Shown in pieces: positions 45,386 through 56,710 of a DNA stretch of 64,000 nucleotides. Within the stretch, counting starts at the first letter, position 1. Every line of letters starts with the position of its first letter. This DNA comes from Cydia pomonella. Lineage: Eukaryota; Arthropoda; Insecta; Lepidoptera; Tortricidae. The position numbers and the translations under genes were made by a program. The stretch lies in NCBI RefSeq assembly GCF_033807575.1, contig NC_084717.1:9859692-9923691 (forward strand), read 5' to 3'. A model generated the notes under the pieces. It searched no databases. It worked only from the letters and a program-made list of their open reading frames with translations, and had not been told where the DNA came from.

Positions 45386-46506
45386 CCAGGTTTTTAATGC
45401 ATTTAATTTGAATGCTGTGCCATGGCTTAAAAGCACCAATATTTTTATACTCTGGTCAGTATCGTAGCACCTTTACATTAGCAGTTAAGTTATCCATATT
45501 AATGTATAACGAACTTTAATCAATGATGTTTGATTGCGCAGGGAATCGTATCGAAAAATAACGCCTATTTAAATCAGTTGAATTAACATTTGCAGTATTT
45601 TTTATCATTAAGTATCCAATAAAACAGGCAATCTAGATAAATAAATAAAATATAAATATGATATAAGGCTTTTATATGCCAAAGAAAATCCGACAATTTA
45701 TATCCCACGATACTCTTACTAGGAACCTTTAGATTCACAATATGCGTCAGTCATGTCTATAACAATTCCGTCAGTTTAGTCAGTTAGCTTTAGTACTCTT
45801 ATCACCCACCTGTACCTCGGGGAGTCTTAACTAAGCTATACCAGTCTACGTTAAAAGCACCTTGACATATTGGTCTCTCGAGCCAAGACAATGCACTCGA
45901 GCGTCGGTTCGAGAGTCCTCGGCCAGCGTCGAGCAGTCTTCATAGCGTAGTGCATCAAGTGCGGGGCATGTTGGCTTTGGGATTAACTTGAGACTTGAGA
46001 CAACGTGATCTTATGACGTTGATATTTGATCCCGTATTCGGTGGAATATTCGCAGTATAATCGTCAGATTGCGGTAGGAATATATCTACTATCTTAGTTT
46101 TGTTTACTTGTGCCTGAGTATAAATTAATCAAATATTACGTATGATTAGTAACATGACTTAAACAGCATTTTTAAGGACACATTCGAATTGCAACGGAAT
46201 TTATTAAGGAAGTCAATAGTAGAAACGCCCGCCTCATACTCTGCAGCAGTATAACGTTGCTGCAGTCGCAGTCCGAATGTCACCTTAACGGATACTGAGA
46301 GATCTGTTGGGGCCGATACTAAAATATTGACAGTCGCATTGCAATATTTGCAATCAATATCATCATTTATAGACAGAATCTGCCATCGTAATCTGACGTT
46401 TCATGCCTGCTGCCGCCCCTCCATTCACAAAACAATGTCGACTGAGAGCTCCTGCCTAGAAACTCAGACTTCAGAATGCTACTTTGTATATTTGAGGGAT
46501 AGACTC
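45386..46506. other. No gene; repeat fragment at 46215-46292
   Basis: GCTGCAGTCGCAGTCCGAAT and GTCACCTTAACGG are shared in inverse with 25985-26060. Nothing else is recognised. Confidence 0.4.
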
Positions 46507-47056
46507 AAGGTACGAGTTCGCAGCCGACCGCAGGCGACAACTGCAGACGACGTGTCGCAACGACACTACTGGTTTCTATGTATTTCTATGAAATTCCCTC
46601 CGTAGTTAGCGACATGAAGCTAGCGACGCGTCGCCGAGCGGCAGACGGCAGTGTCGCCCGACCGCAGATCAGTAGTGTCGCTGACGCCGGAGCAACGATA
46701 CTCTCTGAATTCTTTCATATCGCTTTTCAAATGGTTTTTGATCAGTATTGAATAAGTTCCCTCACTTGCTCTGCATTTAATCATATGACATGTGGCTTGT
46801 CGTCTTTTTCTGTATAATAAAAGCAAGTCATCATCATCTTCTTCCTCTTCTAATAAAAGACGTAAAAAATTGCGATCACTATTCTCGAACACGTCAGACA
46901 TCTTGTTTCACGGACCGCTCGGAATCAACTGGATGCCATCTGCAGCAGTCCAAATCATGACTGCAGCGACAGGACGCAACGACGTGTCGCGACGACATGA
47001 AGCGACGACATGTCGTCTGCTGGTGCTGCGTGCGGTCGGCTGCCAACTTGTACCTT
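46507..47056. mobile_element. Foldback element with AAGGTACRAGTT ends and GACGACRTGTCGC repeats
   Basis: AAGGTACGAGTTCGCAGCCG (46507) pairs with the inverse of CGGCTGCCAACTTGTACCTT (47037-47056). Both ends carry several GACGACGTGTCGC-like palindromic words. The frames of 88-93 aa over it, including a Ser-rich run from (TCA/TCT)n near 46830, are shadows. A fragment of the same family is at 55893-56005. Confidence 0.75.
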
Positions 47057-47097
47057 AAGTAGGTATCTATTACTGACTGGTCTTAGCAACATGTCTT

Positions 47098-47223
47098 ATA
47101 GTGCCCGATCAAAACCGGTTTTTTTTACCGGTTTTACTCTAGTTTCGGCCGAAATCGATCCTTCAGCCGAAATAAATGTTTATGCAGGAACCTATCAAAA
47201 CTGAAACTGCGGTCGGGCATTAC
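47098..47223. mobile_element. MITE with TAGTGCCCGA ends
   Basis: TAGTGCCCGATC (47098 on) pairs with the inverse of GCGGTCGGGCATTAC. The interior is rich in TTTCGGCCGAAA words, as are the next 70 bases (CGGCCGAAAAGTTCGGC). The frame at 47010-47204 is a shadow. Confidence 0.6.
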
Positions 47224-47757
47224 CAAAAATGCAAGTTTTGTCGCGGCCGAAAAGTTCGGCAGTTTTTTGGCCGAAACCAAACTTCGGTGAGTTGAGTTGA
47301 GTGAGATGAGTTATTTACTAAGCTTGTAACACTAATGTAAACAATATATACCATCGCCCACACTGTGAACAGACATGTTTTCAAACTTAATTCAAAGACA
47401 TAAGTTCCACGGATGGAGTTAATAGTTTTGATGTTCGTACCTCACAGACCACATAAATGCCGGATGCTGTAAGAGGCGGACAATTGGCCCTTGCCTTCGA
47501 TACCATCGCTTGATAACATCGCTAAACAGCTAATTGACTATCTCTGTCTTAGAATATATGTGATAGGCCCTATTACATATCAGATAGGGTTTGCTTCGAT
47601 CTTCTTATGGTCCAAAGCTATGGTCATGCGGTGAGATCTGTAGTAAGACTGTCACGACGAGCCGATCGCTTTTTAAGATCGTTCGTAACCATGTGGTAGA
47701 AAAGCTTGCTCATAAAAAACGTGAACATCGTAAAATGCGTCTCCAATGTCAGCTGGT
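47224..47757. other. No gene seen
   Basis: Non-coding; GGCCGAAACCAAACTTCGG words trail in from the left element. Confidence 0.4.
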
Positions 47758-48246
47758 ACAGTCACCGTTATATCTATATATCGGAGCGCCCAAGGTGTTC
47801 ACATATATCTGAACAAAGCGTCTATTATCAAGATATAACACTTTAAACTCTCGCGTTTTGTACTCATATTTAATGATATTAACGGGTCTATCGCGATTAA
47901 ATTTCATTATTTTGGTATCTTAAATGCGACGTTTTAACTGGGTTGCACCAGCTGTGCTCATGGATGACTGACATCCTATAAAAATATTAAAGTTATAAAT
48001 AATTTATAGAAATAAACAATAAAAAAATAAGTGTTGTTTACCCATATCACTGTTAACATTTTGCTGGAACGTCAGTCATCCATCGGTGGTGCAACCAGTT
48101 TAAACGCCGGATTTTAAAGGTAAAATAATGAAATTTAATCGCAACAGACCCGTTAATATCATGAAATATATTAACAAGAGGTTAAGGTCCATGTTCAGAT
48201 ATTTTTGAGCACTTTGGCAGCTCCGATATATCTGATGGCGACTGTT
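47758..48246. mobile_element. Foldback element with TACAGTCACC ends
   Basis: Left and right halves are inverse over most of their length. Outer ATATATCGGAGC pairs with GCTCCGATATAT, then TGATATTAACGGGTCT pairs with AGACCCGTTAATATCA, and GGTTGCACCAGC..GGATGACTGAC pairs with GTCAGTCATCC..GGTGGTGCAACC. The interior phrases (TTAATGATATTAACGGGTCT, TTTAAACTCTCGCGTTTTGT) belong to a widespread lepidopteran repeat. Confidence 0.8.
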
Positions 48247-48284
48247 CTAACATCAACCCCCTTAGAAAACTATCGGAGGACATC

Positions 48285-48332
<48 letters not shown>

Positions 48333-49018
48333 ATGCCTTATTGGAAAATAAGGTTTATATATATACACCGTAACCGTAGGTTGGTAAAACCCGACAGATG
48401 TTAACCACGCATTCCTAAGGTCATAAAGAATAAAAAATGTTATAAAAGTTTCGGTCAAATTCGGCAAAACAAATGTTTTCACTAAGTGATTACCAGAAAC
48501 AAATTTTCACAAGAAGTATGATTAGCTCTAAAACAAGACCGATTTCAGAAAAGTTTCTTTAACATTTTACTCTCAAAATGCAATCAAGTTTAAAATCTGT
48601 CGAGTTTTAGCAGCCCACAGTGTATAATATGCCATTTTCATTAAAGAATGAAATAACAGATTCGTTGAGCATTATAAGGTCATTAACATAATCTTGTGAT
48701 AAAGCAAGAAAGCGAAGTTGTAGATAGATATCCAAACATGAAATTACCACAAAGCTATGATTTTTATAGTTCATTATATGGAACACCCAAAAAATTGTCA
48801 GCAGCTGATACGGTACGAACGCTACGAAACGAAATAAGTACACTCAATATCTGTATTACTTTAATTAAAAAGGCAGCATTCCCGTGCCTTCAAGCCATTC
48901 TCATCTGTTTTGCTTCACGCTTTAAAACCATGACTAAATAATCTACTCCCATATATTAAATCATTTCTAATTTTTTTATGGCTTTGTGTTATTGTTTCGT
49001 GTGCTAAAGTTAAAAAAA
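48247..49018. other. No gene; (TA)n microsatellite at 48287-48329
   Basis: A run of about 21 TA units starts just beyond the foldback. The rest has no recognisable gene; the overlapping frames at 48607-48941 lack domains. Confidence 0.5.
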
Positions 49019-49565
49019 AGCGGCCAAGTGCGAGTCGGACTCGCCCATGAAGGATTCCGTACCATTTATGACGTATTAAAAAAAACTACTTACTAGATCT
49101 GGTTCAAACCAATTTTCGTTGGAAGTTTGCATGGTAATGTATATCATATATTTTTTTTAGATTTTTCATTCTGTTATTTTAGAAGTTACAGGGGGGGGAT
49201 ACACATTTTTTCACTTTGGAAGTGTCTCTCGCGCAAACTATTCAGTTTAGAAAAAAATGATATTAGAAACCTAAATATCATTTTTGAAGACCTATCCATA
49301 GATACCCCACGCGTATGGGTTTGATGAAAAAAGATTTTTTGAGTTTCAGTTCTAAGTATGGGGAACCCCCAAAATTTATTGTTTTTTTCTATTTTTGTGT
49401 AAACATCATAATGCGGTTCATAGAATACATCTACTTACCAAGTTTGAACAGTATAGCTTTTATAGTTTCGGAAAAAAGTGGCTGTGACAGAATCGGACAG
49501 ACAGACGGACATGACGAATCTATAAGGGTTCCGTTTTTTGCCATTTGGCTACGGAACCCTAAAAA
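49019..49565 (+). mobile_element. Solitary full-length copy of lepidopteran repeat family A
   Basis: This 547-base copy runs from head AGCGGCCAAGTGCGAGTCGG to tail GGCTACGGAACCCTAAAAA without internal duplication, so it defines the unit from which the arrays at 7-9.5 and 30.5-31.4 kb were built. Its G tract is 8 long. The head can form a GCGAGTC/GACTCGC hairpin, and the tail an AGGGTTCCGT/ACGGAACCCT hairpin. Confidence 0.88.
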
Positions 49566-49602
49566 CCAACCCAAACATACCTACTTTTTATAAAATAACT
49601 TG

Positions 49603-49913
49603 TTGTAAGCGGTGGTGGCCGAGTGGATATGACGTCCGACTTTCAATCCAGAGGTTGCGGTTTCAAATGGCTCGTACCAAGGAGTTTTTCGGTACTTATG
49701 GACGACATATCATTTGATATTTACCACTAGCTTTTTCGGTGAAGGAAAACATCGTGAGGAAACCTGCATACATCTGCGAAGAAATTCAAAGGTGTATGTG
49801 AAGTCCCCAATCCGCATTGGGCTAGCGTGGGAACTATAGCCCGAACCCTCTCGCACATGAGAGGATGCCTGTGCCCAGCAGTGGGACGTATATAGGCTGA
49901 ATTATTATTATAT
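49603..49913 (+). mobile_element. Complete tRNA-derived SINE with 14-bp target duplication
   Basis: The direct repeat TATAAAATAACTTG is present at 49589-49602 and 49914-49927. Inside are an A-box-like GGTGGCCGAGTGGATATGAC, a B-box-like GCGGTTTCAAATGG, the body (TTTTTCGGTGAAGGAAAACA, CCCCAATCCGCATTGGGCTA) and the tail CAGTGGGACGTATATAGGCT ending in ATTATTATTATATTATAAAA. The exact duplication shows a fairly recent insertion by LINE machinery. Confidence 0.92.
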
Positions 49914-49927
49914 TATAAAATAACTTG

Positions 49928-52021
49928 ACTTGTCTTGTCTGGCCTTCCAAGTAGCAAGAAAAATCTAGTTTTTCGCACTCAGACGACATCGCAGAAAAAC
50001 TAATTTAATATAGTACTATTACCGATACCTAATTCAAGCTCGCAATACACTTCTTATTTTCCAGTACAGCATAACTAACAACAAAACAACAATCCCACTT
50101 TTCCGGAGTAAAGAAAACGCAAGTCTTACTTTCAACGTCAGACTTTATTCTATCAAGCGGTAAAAAGTCAAGAAGCCCTATTCAGAAACCAAAATTCAAT
50201 ACAAATTCAACATAAATATACCGTTCATCGCGCTTGTACAAATGTGGTTGTTCTCGAGAACAAGCGAGCGCATGTTATCAATATATTTTTGATACAACTT
50301 TAATACGTTAAATGCACACTTAGAGAATAAAGCCTGTACGTTTCGCTTCCGAGCAGGAATGAAACATTATTAACGTCAAGAGCTGTGCAACGGAGGTTTA
50401 AATAATTGCGCAGATCTGCTCCACTACAATGGATTATAAAACTAACTTTGGCAGAACTTTAGTAAAGGTAGAGCTCAGAGGAATTCCATCTCGAACGCGG
50501 AAAAGCCCAACTGGGAACGATTCTTTATGCGCGTAATTAATGGCTATGTGCTATGTTAGGAAGCTAAAAACGATCATTGTGCTCTTCTACGTTGTGAATT
50601 TTGGCCAATTTTCATACCAGGTATTAGACATCTGTCAAATAGCTTATGTCTATCGTTCGTTTTAGACAAGCTTCGCAATTAGGTACATTACATACTTGTA
50701 TGCCCAAACTCAACCTTGTATGTCCAACTCCTATAGAAAGTGATGCTCCAGCAACTTGCTAGTTAATGGCTGGTTTGAGTATATGTTTGAAAGCAGCAAA
50801 AAATAATGAGTTATATCTGCTTAAACTAATTTTTTCCTAAATTTTTGCTTGTATGAAATTTCATACCTACATGCTTCAAAGTACTTTTATAAAATACAGC
50901 AGCCACATATGTAGTACTACATTTCAAATTCTGCACTAGAATAGAGAATATAAATTATTTGAAATTTAGTATATAAAAAACCTTAAATAGTTAAATTAAT
51001 AAAACACTAACACCAGTAACATTTCGTAGACGAAAATGACAACACTTTCATCACAAAAAGGTGTCACGGAAACCAACAGCCACACGGAACGGTGTCATTA
51101 GGAAATGGTCATAGTACTAACTCTAATTCCAAACATACGTATCTTGAATTAATGTACACGACAACAAACAACTCTAAGGTTTGGTAAATAGAGTAGATTA
51201 TTGTTCGTATCATAGTCGTCTTAATGTTTGTGTAGAAATAGAGACGAGGTGATATTTATGCCGGATGTTCTTGCCGCCCTCAGGAAAATCACAAAGTATG
51301 TAAGTAGATCGTACAGTTAAATGAAAAGTAAACTAAGATAAAGTAGCGGAACAGGGTGTTTAGACAACGTATCAATCGTTGACGCTCGGCAGCGTAGCGT
51401 ACTCATCTCTCTATCAGTCTTCCATTTTAATGCGACAGTGGCAGTTGTGTTTCCTTCGCTACGGATTTTAACATTTACCATATGTAAGTATCATGTTTTA
51501 ATTGGAAACCACGTTAACCTTGGCGCATGTGATAACTTGATAAAATGTAAAACCTACAATTCACTTTTCAAGATTATAAATGTAGTATTGTGATAAAAGT
51601 CCTAGAATTAATTTCACGACAGTATTAGGCGTTAGGCACCGTTTCATAGTGACATCACAATAGTTAATATCCTGTATGTGACCTTATACTGATGTAAAAA
51701 TATCCACGTGTAGTATGGACCTGGCTTTATACTTTTTGGTTGTCGTGTTTATGGTCATTTTAGTTTATATAGAGAACTGTCAAATTTTGGCGGAATGCCG
51801 TCGACCGATGTTATGTTCGATTTCATCTTATTTAATTAATACGGTGTATCGACGTAATAAAAGAAATGTTTACTGGATGCAGTGGTTTGTGTGCTAAACC
51901 CCATTTACTGATTGAATCAATGGATGATAATAATAGTTATTTTATGTCGTACATTTTCGTTATAAGGTCAGGGGGGATAAGAGTAGTAGCAGGAAAGAGT
52001 ACTTTTAGTGTAGGGAATCGT
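49928..52021. other. No gene seen over 2.1 kb
   Basis: Non-coding. CCAAGTAGCAAG near 49948 echoes the CCCAAGTAGCACA terminus but has no partner. Confidence 0.4.
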
Positions 52022-52212
52022 TAGAGTCGGACCACGCTAAATTTTCATGCCAAGTGTTACTCCAAGTATTTATTTATTTAAACTTTTTTGCACAAAAGAT
52101 AAACTTAATGTACAATAGGCGAACTTAATGGCATGAGGCATGGCAAGTATGGAGTTTATAGAGGTAGGTATATACTGTCATGTTTGTGCAAATTTAGCGT
52201 GGCCAGAGTCTA
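52022..52212. mobile_element. MITE with TAGAGTCGGACCACGCTAAA ends
   Basis: TAGAGTCGGACCACGCTAAA (52022) pairs with the inverse of TTTAGCGTGGCCAGAGTCTA (52193-52212). Non-coding. The AGAGTC start is shared with elements at 56.5, 60.7, 61.2 and 61.6 kb. Confidence 0.85.
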
Positions 52213-52872
52213 GATAGTGCTTCTTTTAAATTAAAATATACTAAACGTCTTTCGCTTTTGCTTGAACAAAAAGCGACTGTCGGTTGTTATTAAGCAACTA
52301 TGCACCTTAGAGACATTTCAATATCCTGATATTTTTTTTAACAGTAAAAAATGTTGCAAGTCCCTACTATGTCTACCACTTAACTGAGGCGATAGTTAAG
52401 AAGTTACTATTGTTAACTACAGACATTGCTAAATAAAGTTAATAAACGACTCATTTAGCCCCAAAACTAAGCTAAGTACCTTCTAGAAAACCACCGCGCA
52501 ACTTACTTTACCTCTCACCCGAGTTAAGTAGTACACCCATACTAAGATACCATCTCCAGCTCACTTCTGCACGTAAATGTGTGTTGTTCCTCTTAACACG
52601 AGATCTGCAAAACCATTTGCAGATTGCACATGTTTCCATTATAGAGCCAACTGCATTTGTGAACTTTAAATGCCTCATGTGAAGTGCTTAGAGGCAATTT
52701 CACGTACGAAGTAACATTAATCATGTACTCGTACATGTTAGCGTAGGAGGGCGGTTTAAGTCATGTTATGCAGAGTTGTGAATAAATTATGATAAATAAT
52801 CTTTTTGAACGTTGTTTATTCGAATATTATAATTGCATTTACATGACGTACAGTCGAATCTGGTTAATTAAG
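52213..52872. other. No gene seen
   Basis: Non-coding; nothing recognised. Confidence 0.4.
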
Positions 52873-52968
52873 ACCGCGAACCACGTCCGACAGGCTGCCT
52901 CTCTGTCGCACTTGTAAATTCGTACGTAAGTGTGACAAGGAGGCAACACGTCGAACGTGGTTCGCGGT
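52873..52968. mobile_element. Small MITE with ACCGCGAACCACGT ends
   Basis: ACCGCGAACCACGTCCGACA (52873) pairs with the inverse of TCGAACGTGGTTCGCGGT (to 52968), and GCTGCCTC pairs with GAGGCAAC. Nearly the whole 96 bases fold. Confidence 0.8.
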
Positions 52969-53956
52969 AGGCTCTCTTGATGCATGGGAAACCGGAATAA
53001 TTGCAATCAAAGATCCAGTCCCGATCACTTGGAACCAAAAGGCTTCTATAATTGAAATTAGGAACCCGTTTTACTGAAATTCAGATTTTAGTGTTTTTCT
53101 TAATATTTCCTGTGTAATTAAACAGAGCCCCTAGTGTACATTTATTCGATTTCGAGACGCGACGTACGCGTTTGCGTTAAGTCTCATTTAGTATGGGATT
53201 TAGAAACAGCGCGCCAAGCGGAACGTTTTGGAAACTCAAAATGGTACAGATGGGGTACAGATGGTTAGTAAGATTGAAAAATAACCATGACAAATAACGT
53301 GCAATTTAAGAAGCATCTGCCTTGGTTAGGCTGGAACGTAGCATAAATTACAATCACCTGCAAAATTACGAGTATATTGTACAATGCAGCGTACAAAAAT
53401 ATATGATATTGAAACTGTAGGGTATTCTACTCGTACTTCGAACGAAACGAATCGTTATTACGAAATTAAAGTTAAAACGTAATTGTAAAACGTAGTTTCA
53501 GATTTAAATGTTACCTATGTAAGCATGATCGACTAATGAGCAAAGTAGTAATAATTTCTGTCAAATTCAGTCGGATGAAGCATTACGTATTTCAAATAGA
53601 TTAATTAGCAAATACTGTTTCTCCAAAAGTAATTTAACTTAAACGGTTGTGTTTATTTACTTTTAGACTGAATGAGAGGATTAATTTCTGTTTCGGAATT
53701 AGCACGTCTGTGTTATGATTTTGACGTGCAAATTGGATTTCTGTGATTAGATTCGAATCCCGATTTAAAGTTGTAGTGAATAGAAAATTCATGTCCATAG
53801 CGACATGAATTGAAAAATAATTTTGTTTATAGTTTTAGAAACTTGAAAACATAAATATTCTCACTACGCACCAAAGGAAACGCTATTGTAAACTTACTCA
53901 ACATGTCAAAGATTGCCTAGCTTGAAATAAATATGTTTCTGTATCAAACAGCTAAG
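52969..53956. other. No gene seen
   Basis: Non-coding. GCGCCAAGCGGAACGTTTTG near 53211 looks like part of a repeat, but no boundary is visible. Confidence 0.35.
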
Positions 53957-54118
53957 TAAGGTCAATTCGGGTAAGTGTGGCATACAGGTAAGAGTGGCTG
54001 GCGTTTAGTGTCAAATATATGAACTCGCAATAAACGCTAATAAATGTGCAAACAATGTGAAGGCCAGCCACACTTATCCGTGTGCCACACCACATATATC
54101 TTATCCGTATTGACCTTT
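53957..54118. mobile_element. MITE with TAAGGTCAATTCGGGTAAG ends
   Basis: TAAGGTCAATTCGGGTAAG (53957) pairs with the inverse of CTTATCCGTATTGACCTT (to 54118), and GTAAGAGTGGCTGG pairs with CCAGCCACACTTATC. It shares the AAGGTC start with 36863-37030. Confidence 0.8.
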
Positions 54119-54235
54119 TATCTAATTTCTAATTATGGGAGGATTAAGAGAGAAGTATACGAGTACCACGTGATCGACCCTGCAAATTAAAAGAGAAAAC
54201 GTTTTTCTATACTTCTAAATATTTTCCATGATTTT

Positions 54236-54457
54236 TAGGGTTCCTTCCGTACCCAAAGGGTAAAACGGGACCCTATTACTAAGACTCCGCTGTCCGTCCG
54301 TCCGTCTGTCACCAGGCTGTATCTCATGAACCGTGATAGCTAGACAGTTGAAATTTTTACAGATGATGTATTTCTGTTACCGCTAAAACAACAAATACTA
54401 AAAAGTACGGAACCCTCGGTGGGCGAGTCCTACTCGCACTTGTCCGGTTTTTTTTAG
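54236..54457 (-). mobile_element. Lepidopteran repeat, family B, internally deleted
   Basis: Plus-strand edges AGGGTTCCTTCCGTACCCAA and CTCGCACTTGTCCGGTTTTT. Compared with the 45.0-kb copy it lacks the segment with GGGGGCTCCCATACAAAA, and it has a small TTCC duplication in the tail. Confidence 0.85.
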
Positions 54458-55296
54458 TATGTTATAGACACAATGAAAATTAGGTTTATAGGTTTTCCTT
54501 TTTTTTTTTTTGCAATACAATTTTTATATTTTTTTAAGCGAAACCTAATAACCAAGAATATATTATGCTGAAACGATCGACATCAAAATCAAAGTGATTT
54601 GTTAAGATTTAGTTAGTGGAAATAGTTTTCTCCTGAAACAGAATTTCATAGAAAAATTACCGTTACTTCGTTAAGAATGCAAACCTATTCTTCCATCTTA
54701 CTGTATTTTTAGCAATAAAATACGAGTACAAACAATTGTTCAAAAGAGCAAGCCAAGCATGGTTGAGCAATTACGGTACTGATTTTACGAGTATGTTTAT
54801 GCATGTTACATCTGACATAGTAAATCTCAGCCATCAAGTGACATTAGTAAAAAATCTAATGTGTCATTGTGTCACTTTAAACAATAGATTCCTCCGTGTG
54901 TCAGACATCGCGTGGGGCTCGATTCATAAAACACACTCAATGGGTATTGTTCCCACCGGAACTCGGCCACGATGACGTCACTCATTTATGCCCACCCCCA
55001 TTTCCGGCTTCCGGATGCAGTTGTTAAATTATTATTTTTCCGTTTTGATGTTTATTTGTTTTGGTAAGTAATTATATTCCGGCCGCGAAGTTATCTTGAG
55101 TAAGATCTTTATGTGTGACTGGTGCAATCTTCACAAAATAGAATAAGGATTATCGTACATACGGAATGACTGTCCTACTATCTAAGTTTTTTAAATCACT
55201 ATTTTTTTTTTAGGATTATCATCCAAGTTGTCTTAACAAACTGGTCAGTCAAAGCTAAGCAAACGCAGTGCCACTTAAAACGTGAAATCCGTACTG
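54458..55296. other. No gene seen
   Basis: Non-coding; the 79-aa frame at 54736-54975 has no recognisable domain. Confidence 0.4.
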
Positions 55297-55456
55297 CGCG
55301 GCCACACACACTCGACGAGTGGAATGGGAAGTAAAGAGGGAAGTAGGCAGACGTAGTGTGGCCACTGGCCACGTTACTCGTCATCGGCCGCCATACTGCC
55401 CTGCATACTTCCCTCACTACTTCTCATACCACTCACTCGTCGAGTGTGTGGCCGCG
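55297..55456. mobile_element. MITE with GCGGCCACACACACTCGACG ends
   Basis: GCGGCCACACACACTCGACG (55298 on) pairs with the inverse of CGTCGAGTGTGTGGCCGC (to 55454), and GGGAAGTAAAGAGGGAAGTA pairs with TACTTCCCTCACTACTTCTC. The mirrored frames on opposite strands here result from this symmetry. Confidence 0.8.
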
Positions 55457-55559
55457 ACATTGAAAACTTTGCGCAGAGGCAATATCGTAACCAATGAGGC
55501 TCAAGCAAGAAAACATGATTAGCAGAGCAAGCACAACACACATCGGACACAGCCTCACC

Positions 55560-55860
55560 AGCACGCCGCACACGCCAGCTAAGCTACCGGTCGCCTTCAC
55601 CGCGGCCCCGAAACCTGGCCCCGCTCAAACGGTATCACCAGGCTAGGGGTCGTGGGGTTGGATAACGATCGGTAGCGAAGAGCTGGCCCACACCAGTCAC
55701 ACACACGGTCCCCCAAATGACGGCCAATTGACCTCCCCACGGTGGGACCCGACCCGCGACAGCCGCCGCAGCCGAAAGGCGGAAGCGGCCCCTCATACCC
55801 CCCCCCCCCCCCCCAACGGGGGGTATCGAACGACATCCAGTGCAGTGTGAAAACATGACG
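55560..55860. other. GC-rich island with a 17-base poly-C run
   Basis: The composition changes abruptly to GC-rich (GACCCGCGACAGCCGCCGCA) with C17 at 55798-55814. The minus-strand frames of 73-101 aa have low-complexity Gly/Arg content and no domain. It may be a fragment of a GC-rich retrotransposon UTR; I cannot name it. Confidence 0.4.
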
Positions 55861-55892
55861 TTCTACTATGTTGCTGCAAATTCGGTGCAAAG

Positions 55893-56005
55893 TAAGGTAC
55901 AAGGAATCCGATCGCAGACATCAGCAACAGACGACGTGTCGCTGCAACACTATAGGTTTTTAAGTATTTCTATAGTAATAACTTCGTGTCGCTAACTACG
56001 AATAT
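55893..56005 (+). mobile_element. Fragment of the AAGGTACRAGTT/GACGACGTGTCGC family
   Basis: AAGGTACAAGGAATCCGATC, then CAGACGACGTGTCGC and GTGTCGCTAACTACG, match the left end of 46507-47056. The right end is missing or lost. Confidence 0.6.
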
Positions 56006-56040
56006 TATGTCATAGAAATACAAGAAACCAGGGGCCCATT

Positions 56041-56141
56041 TCTCGAACGCTATTAGACTAATATTATTAGTCCACGAACTGTCAAGTCGTATGGGTTACC
56101 ATAGCAACACACTAATAATATTAGACTACTATCGTTCGAGA
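56041..56141. mobile_element. Small MITE with TCTCGAACG ends
   Basis: TCTCGAACGCTATTAGACTA (56041-56060) pairs with the inverse of TTAGACTACTATCGTTCGAGA (to 56141), and ATATTATTAGT pairs with ACTAATAATAT. The preceding GGGCCCATT is typical of this lepidopteran family. Confidence 0.8.
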
Positions 56142-56450
56142 GTTTTGTACCTTTAGCTTCGACGGACTCTAGATTTGGCGTTGCCACAACAAAACAGCTA
56201 TAAATAGGTGACAAATGACTGGACATAATGATTATGAGCCTGCTATTAATAATTCGGGTTAGATAAGACGAGGCCACTGCAGGGTCGCTTGGATCGATAC
56301 CGTAATGGTGGCGCTAATCATAGTTATTTGTATGCGTAAAGCATGTATTTATCTTGCTTTAGGGAATTAGAGGCCTTGGAAATGAATGGATTAATTTTAT
56401 TATTGTTCAGATCCAGTTTCATTAGTTTCGGTTTTCTTTGTTATGCTACT

Positions 56451-56600
56451 AGAGTTCGTCTAAGCTAAGTACACCTACTTTAACGTCACAAAGTGGAGAG
56501 GTGCCAGTATAAAAGCTACATTTTCATAGTAATTCGATGTCTACGGAGACGCTGCCGCTCTCAAAGCAAAAATGCTGCAGAGTTATCTTGGTCCGACTCT
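56451..56600 (+). mobile_element. MITE with AGAGTTCGTCTAAGCTAAGT ends
   Basis: AGAGTTCGTCTAAGCTAAGT (56451) pairs loosely with the inverse of TTATCTTGGTCCGACTCT (to 56600). The interior TACATTTTCATAGTAATTCG is shared in the same orientation with 61608-61762. Confidence 0.7.
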
Positions 56601-56710
56601 AGGTAATAGGTATTAACTTCGGCTTAGTTCTCATAAATAATAAAAAATCAAAAATCTTTAAAAATCCTCTAACTGTTCCATTCTTCATACTATTTTACTT
56701 TTTTAGTATG

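Noticed and set aside
46620..47058. Frames with poly-Ser or poly-Asp/Glu runs
   Set aside because: They come from a TCA/TCT microsatellite inside a foldback element.
55597..55902. 101-aa minus-strand frame rich in Gly/Arg
   Set aside because: It follows from GC-rich low-complexity DNA with a poly-C run; no domain and no codon support.
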